Below, piece after piece: positions 60,540 through 64,000 of a stretch of 64,000 bases of DNA (positions are counted from its first letter, which is position 1; each line of letters opens with the position of its first letter). Source of the DNA: Chitinophagaceae bacterium (GTDB lineage: Bacteria > Bacteroidota > Bacteroidia > Chitinophagales > Chitinophagaceae); assembly GCA_017307755.1 (NCBI GenBank), contig JAFKGQ010000020.1:1-64000 (forward strand), given 5' to 3'. The notes under the pieces are model-generated. The model ran no database searches, had not been told where the DNA came from, and saw nothing but the letters and a program-made list of their open reading frames with translations. The position numbers were made by a program, and so were the translations under genes.

Positions 60540-61511
60540 ATGCCTCGATTTAATATCCACCATATCACAAAGTACACCTATGAGGGACCCGTAAGGGATA
60601 GCGCCAACCAGATCGTCCTTTTTCCTATCAAGGACGAATTTCAGGAAGTGGAAAAACAGGAGCTCTCTATCAGCGGTGATCCTACCGTGGATATTTATAA
60701 GGATTATTACGGGAATGAGATCGGTTCTTTTACCCACGCGGAATCGCATACCTCGCTGCTCATCGACTCCCGTATCAAAGTCGTGACAAAACCCAGACCG
60801 GCACTCCTCGACGAAACGCCCGCCGACGGACAATGGGCTTTTTTGCAACAGCTTCGCTGGCAGGTGCCGTACATCGACTTTCTAAACCAGGAGAAATTCA
60901 CCTCCTTAGACCAGCTCCTCGAAGACGCCCATTTCCAGGACATGCGGACGCTCACCCCCCTGCAGGCCGCCCAGCAGCTGAAGACCTATGTCTACGATCA
61001 TTTTAAGTATATAAAGGGTGTCACCACCGTAGAAACTACCCTGGATGAAGTGTGGGCGCTAAAAGCCGGCGTATGTCAGGATTTTGCCCATATCCTGCTT
61101 GTGCTCCTGAGGCAGACGGGCATACCCGCCCGGTATGTCAGCGGCTATATCTGTCCTAATAAGAACGGCATGCGGGGTGAAGGCGCGACCCATGCGTGGA
61201 TCGAAGCCTATATCCCCGACAATGGATGGGTCGGTCTTGATCCAACAAATAATTGTGTGGCGGACGATCTCCATGTACGCCTGGCGGTGGGACGTAGTTT
61301 TTCTGACTGCTCGCCTGTCAAGGGCACCTACAAAGGCACGGCAGGACAGACGCTTGAAGTGGGGGTTTCCGTATCTTATGAGAGTGGAAAGGTGAACGAG
61401 GATACCACCACCGTACTGACACCCCAGCCCGCTGTCAGCAATGGGAATGGGTCGCCTGAACAGAATTCATACCGCCGTTATATGGAGATGATGCAGCAGC
61501 AACAGCAATAG
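60540..61511 (+). CDS. transglutaminase-like cysteine protease
   Basis: 323 aa. N-terminal beta-sandwich (FNIHHITKYTYEGPVRDSANQIVLFP) then a transglutaminase-like core with catalytic Cys in KAGVCQDFAH, His in GATHAWIEAY, and Asp in GLDPTNNC. No signal peptide, so cytoplasmic. The C-terminal tail is rich in Gln and ends QQQQQ. In this gene set the protease is thought to cut or transfer the peptide made by the ATP-grasp enzyme. It starts 48 bases after the alpha-E gene. Confidence 0.9.
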   Translation: MPRFNIHHITKYTYEGPVRDSANQIVLFPIKDEFQEVEKQELSISGDPTVDIYKDYYGNEIGSFTHAESHTSLLIDSRIKVVTKPRPALLDETPADGQWAFLQQLRWQVPYIDFLNQEKFTSLDQLLEDAHFQDMRTLTPLQAAQQLKTYVYDHFKYIKGVTTVETTLDEVWALKAGVCQDFAHILLVLLRQTGIPARYVSGYICPNKNGMRGEGATHAWIEAYIPDNGWVGLDPTNNCVADDLHVRLAVGRSFSDCSPVKGTYKGTAGQTLEVGVSVSYESGKVNEDTTTVLTPQPAVSNGNGSPEQNSYRRYMEMMQQQQQ

Positions 61512-61513
61512 GC

Positions 61514-62371
61514 TCATGCCGGCTTTTCACCGGCCCCCCTGAATTTCCCTCCCACCGGCGGCCGGTATTCCCCAAAAGGTATCTTCAACAGGTTCCCCAT
61601 ACGGTTATGCTCTTTTTCATCCGTATATGTATCGATACCATAATGCAAGGACTTTGTATCCTCCACGTACACAAAGGTCCCCAAAAGACGGTCCCAGATG
61701 GAAAAAATATTCCCATAATTAGTGTCGGTCATCGGCTGTACATAATGATGATGCACCTTGTGCATGTCCGGGGAGACGATGACCAGAGAGATAGCCTTGT
61801 CCAACCATTTTGGCAGGGAAATATTGGCATGATTGAATTGAGAGAACAGCACGGACAATGACTGATAAAAGAACACCAGCCACAACGGCGCTCCAGTGAC
61901 AACGACCCCCAACAAGGTAAAGAGTGCCCGAAAGACGCTTTCACCCGGATGATGCCGGTTGGCCGTCGTCGTATCCACCCAGACATCGCTGTGATGGATC
62001 AGATGGAACTTCCACATCCATTTCACCTGGTGCACCAGCCAATGGATAAACCAGGCCCCGATCAGGTCCAGCAGCAACAATCCAACTAAAGTGAACAGCC
62101 ACAGCGGCATGGGAAAAAGATAGAGCAATCCAACTTTATGAACACTTCCATATTGGCTCGCACGTACGATAAGCGCTGCAAAAGCCAGATTGACGACGAT
62201 GGTGGTAAGAGTAAAGAATATATTCAACCCCGCATGACGCACTTTGTGGTAGCGAAACCGTACCAGCGGGATCACCCCTTCCAGCATCCAGAATAATACC
62301 AGCCCGCTCGCTATGATCAGGGTGCGTTCCCAGGACTGAATGTGGTCGAAATAATTGGCAAGCTTTTCCAT
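61514..62371 (-). CDS. sterol desaturase/fatty-acid hydroxylase-family protein
   Basis: 285 aa with four or five membrane helices. The eight-histidine iron site is visible: HWLVH, HLIHHSD with NRHHPGE, and HKVHHHY. Such enzymes hydroxylate or desaturate lipids with oxygen; in Bacteroidota relatives act on carotenoids, sphingolipids or alkylglycerols. The exact substrate cannot be read. It converges with the transglutaminase gene, with two bases between the stop codons. Confidence 0.87.
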   Translation of the reverse strand: MEKLANYFDHIQSWERTLIIASGLVLFWMLEGVIPLVRFRYHKVRHAGLNIFFTLTTIVVNLAFAALIVRASQYGSVHKVGLLYLFPMPLWLFTLVGLLLLDLIGAWFIHWLVHQVKWMWKFHLIHHSDVWVDTTTANRHHPGESVFRALFTLLGVVVTGAPLWLVFFYQSLSVLFSQFNHANISLPKWLDKAISLVIVSPDMHKVHHHYVQPMTDTNYGNIFSIWDRLLGTFVYVEDTKSLHYGIDTYTDEKEHNRMGNLLKIPFGEYRPPVGGKFRGAGEKPA

Positions 62372-62410
62372 GAAGGTCCTCCTGATGATAAGTTACAAAA
62401 AATCTGGCTA

Positions 62411-62632
62411 CTATTCAGGTCGATCAGCCTCTTCCAGCAACTCTACCGCCCGTTCAGCCTGCGTAGGATAGACCATCAGCTTCATGCCCCCCAGTGCCGG
62501 GCTGAGGAATGGATCGAGGGTAATGATATATTCATCCTGCAAATGACAGTTGATCCCCGCATCCTGCAGCATAGTCATAGAGATATGAGCCGAGATGTAA
62601 TTATCAAATGTTCGTAGTTGCACAAAATCCAT
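62411..62632 (-). CDS. DUF2007-family small protein
   Basis: 73 aa. The pattern VQLRTFDNYISAHISMTMLQ, then a GI-x-C-x-L-x-DE segment, a LSPALGGMKLMV segment and AVELLEE is typical of DUF2007, a small ferredoxin-like fold proposed to act in signal transduction. No signal peptide. It is 39 bases before the sterol-desaturase-like gene and may be co-transcribed. Confidence 0.8.
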   Translation of the reverse strand: MDFVQLRTFDNYISAHISMTMLQDAGINCHLQDEYIITLDPFLSPALGGMKLMVYPTQAERAVELLEEADRPE

Positions 62633-62651
62633 ACTGTAATTTACAAAAAAA

Positions 62652-62670
62652 CCGGGTCTGAAAGACCCGG
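62652..62670 (-). terminator. rho-independent terminator after dnaN
   Basis: CCGGGTCT and AGACCCGG form a perfect 8-bp stem around GAA. On the minus strand it is followed by TTTTTT, so it should end the dnaN transcript. Confidence 0.85.
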
Positions 62671-62697
62671 CTCACACATATCAATTAGTTAATATAC

Positions 62698-63813
62698 TTA
62701 GCTGTTCAGCATCAACGGCATTACCAGCATCAGCACCTCTTCATTTTCGTCCTGTTCCATTGGTTTGATAATACCAGCTTTTGTGGGTGTGGACAGCTCC
62801 ATCCTTACCTCATCGGAATCAGTAGAGCCGAGCATCTCGATCAGGAATCGTGCGTTAAAGGCGATGGCAAGATCTTCTCCGTCATACTGACATTTCATAC
62901 GTTCGTTCCCTTCAAAGGAGAAGTCCACATCCTGTGCCGTCAGCTGTAATTCGCTGCCCTGGATATTCAATACCACCTGGTTGGTGCTCTTATTACTAAA
63001 GATGCTTACCCGGCGAAGCGCGCTTTGGAAATCATTCCGGCTCACCACGAGCTTATAGGGATTATCGGCGGGGATAACTACTTTATAATCAGGGAATCGT
63101 GCGTCTATCAGCCGGCAGCTCATCTGCGTTGTACCATGCGATACAAAAAGGTGATTGCTGTTATAGCTGATAGTGATCTCGTCCTCATTGGTAGGGAGGG
63201 CGGACTTCAACAGGTTCAGCGGCTTTTTGGGAACGATAAGACTGTCGCTCTTCGGGCAGCTGACATCCTTGCGTTTGTAGCGCACCAGGCGATGAGCGTC
63301 CGTAGCGACAAATTGCAGCCCTTTCTTGTCCATTTCGAAAAAGACACCTGTCATGGCAGGACGCAGATCGTCATTGCTCACGGCAAACAACGTCTTGTTA
63401 ATGGCCGTCACCAGGGCTGCGGAGGTGGTGGTAAAAGACGTGGTTTCGTCCGTGGCAGGCTCTTTCGGAAAATTGTCCGGATTTTCGCCCATGACCTTAT
63501 ATTTCCCATTGTCGCTGGTCAGCTCTACAGCATAATGCTTATCGATATTGAAGGTCAGAGGCTGATCAGGGATATTTTTCAAAGAATCGATGAGGATCTT
63601 GGCGGGGATACAAACTTTGCCGGTGTCCTTGGCTTCTACTTCCAGGTGCACTTTCATTACGGTTTCCAGGTCAGTGGCAACAACAGTCAGCTTATTTTTT
63701 TCAACTTCAAACAGAAAGTCTTCGAGGATGGGAAGAACGGTATTTGCATTGATTACGCCGCTGATCTGTTGTAGTTGTTTCAATAAAGCCGAAGAAGAAA
63801 CGATAAACTTCAT
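62698..63813 (-). CDS. dnaN: DNA polymerase III beta sliding clamp
   Basis: 371 aa from ATG 63813 (MKFIVSSSALLKQLQQISGVI), the family-typical start. Three repeated clamp domains: LPILEDFLFEVEKNKLTVVATDLE, AMTGVFFEMDKKGLQFVATDAHRLVRYK, and the third with NARFLIEMLGSTDSDEVRMEL; the end LVMPLMLNS is typical. The frame is open for 53 more codons upstream, but those residues do not look like clamp sequence. dnaN often lies near an origin, which agrees with the oriC-like region 15 kb away. Confidence 0.97.
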   Translation of the reverse strand: MKFIVSSSALLKQLQQISGVINANTVLPILEDFLFEVEKNKLTVVATDLETVMKVHLEVEAKDTGKVCIPAKILIDSLKNIPDQPLTFNIDKHYAVELTSDNGKYKVMGENPDNFPKEPATDETTSFTTTSAALVTAINKTLFAVSNDDLRPAMTGVFFEMDKKGLQFVATDAHRLVRYKRKDVSCPKSDSLIVPKKPLNLLKSALPTNEDEITISYNSNHLFVSHGTTQMSCRLIDARFPDYKVVIPADNPYKLVVSRNDFQSALRRVSIFSNKSTNQVVLNIQGSELQLTAQDVDFSFEGNERMKCQYDGEDLAIAFNARFLIEMLGSTDSDEVRMELSTPTKAGIIKPMEQDENEEVLMLVMPLMLNS

Positions 63814-64000
63814 GGAATGGTATCTTTCAGGCGAAACTACTGATTTTTGGTTAATAGCCAATTTATTCAGCCGGGCAGCCTTCTCCGTTGCCTCAATTGT
63901 TAATTTTTTGTGACTAACCCGGTCATTGGCCCCCGGATAGCCGTAAATTCGCGTATGCTCTATCGCCAGCAACTGTCCTTTGAGCAGGCCCTTCAGAAAG
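63814..64000. other. region upstream of dnaN at the window edge
   Basis: The dnaN frame stays open through this stretch on the minus strand, but the predicted residues (for example EHTRIYGYPGANDR) do not resemble a clamp. I cannot tell whether the end of another gene is cut here. No promoter box of the TAnnTTTG type is obvious. Confidence 0.3.

Noticed and set aside
63814..63972. N-terminal extension of DnaN
   Set aside because: Clamp proteins start at MKFIVSSS-like sequence; the upstream residues have no clamp similarity.

Overview
The window looks like a chromosomal segment of a Bacteroidota bacterium, most likely Chitinophagaceae-like. Evidence: a type IX secretion sorting protein, many TAnnTTTG promoter-like boxes, weak ribosome-binding sites, GH5/GH20/GH63-type glycoside hydrolases, and the typical Bacteroidota versions of YbeY, NadA, PpiD-like foldase and short-loop CydA. 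No rRNA, tRNA, CRISPR array or intact transposase gene was found.

Layout. (1) 1-6.5 kb is an AT-rich, loosely packed accessory stretch: two related small helix-turn-helix-like proteins in opposite orientation, a 115-bp concentric hairpin, an SGNH hydrolase, a frameshifted proteasome-like Ntn-hydrolase pseudogene, an alpha/beta hydrolase, an orphan diheme cytochrome and a DUF1772-like membrane protein. (2) 6.5-9.0 kb codes for a large beta-helix protein with no export signal. (3) 9.2-23.2 kb is a 14-kb co-directional run with small gaps: YhcH-like, GreA-like, GH20 and methyltransferase genes, then six tightly packed genes (SWIM zinc finger, DUF5691, MoxR AAA+ ATPase, DUF5682, vWA, DUF4132) resembling the E. 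coli yehI/L/M/P/Q set. (4) 25.4-30.9 kb is a JetA-JetB-JetC (MksF-E-B-like) SMC operon that lacks the nuclease gene jetD. (5) 30.9-41.5 kb holds envelope and metabolic genes: AAC(3)-like acetyltransferase, T9SS cargo, GH63-like glucosidase, DEAD-box helicase, chromate transporter, and an M20 peptidase gene broken by a 60-bp palindromic insertion. (6) 41.5-49.6 kb has replication-origin character: two parS-like sites just before mnmG and a 720-bp intergenic region between nadA and ppiD with five near-consensus DnaA boxes. (7) 49.6-57.9 kb: cytochrome bd oxidase, MgtE, a fasciclin lipoprotein and a kdnB/ROK/kdsB cluster pointing to Kdo8N-modified lipopolysaccharide. (8) 58.0-61.5 kb: circularly permuted ATP-grasp, alpha-E and transglutaminase triad. 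(9) 61.5-64 kb: sterol-desaturase-like protein, DUF2007 protein and dnaN.

The most unusual items are the six-gene MoxR/vWA/SWIM operon close to a jetD-less Jet/Mks operon (two large NTPase systems within 18 kb), the origin-like region with nearby parS sites, and a composite four-hairpin repeat present twice, whose loops are conserved while most stems change with pairing preserved. All family calls are made by eye from protein motifs; no database search was run.
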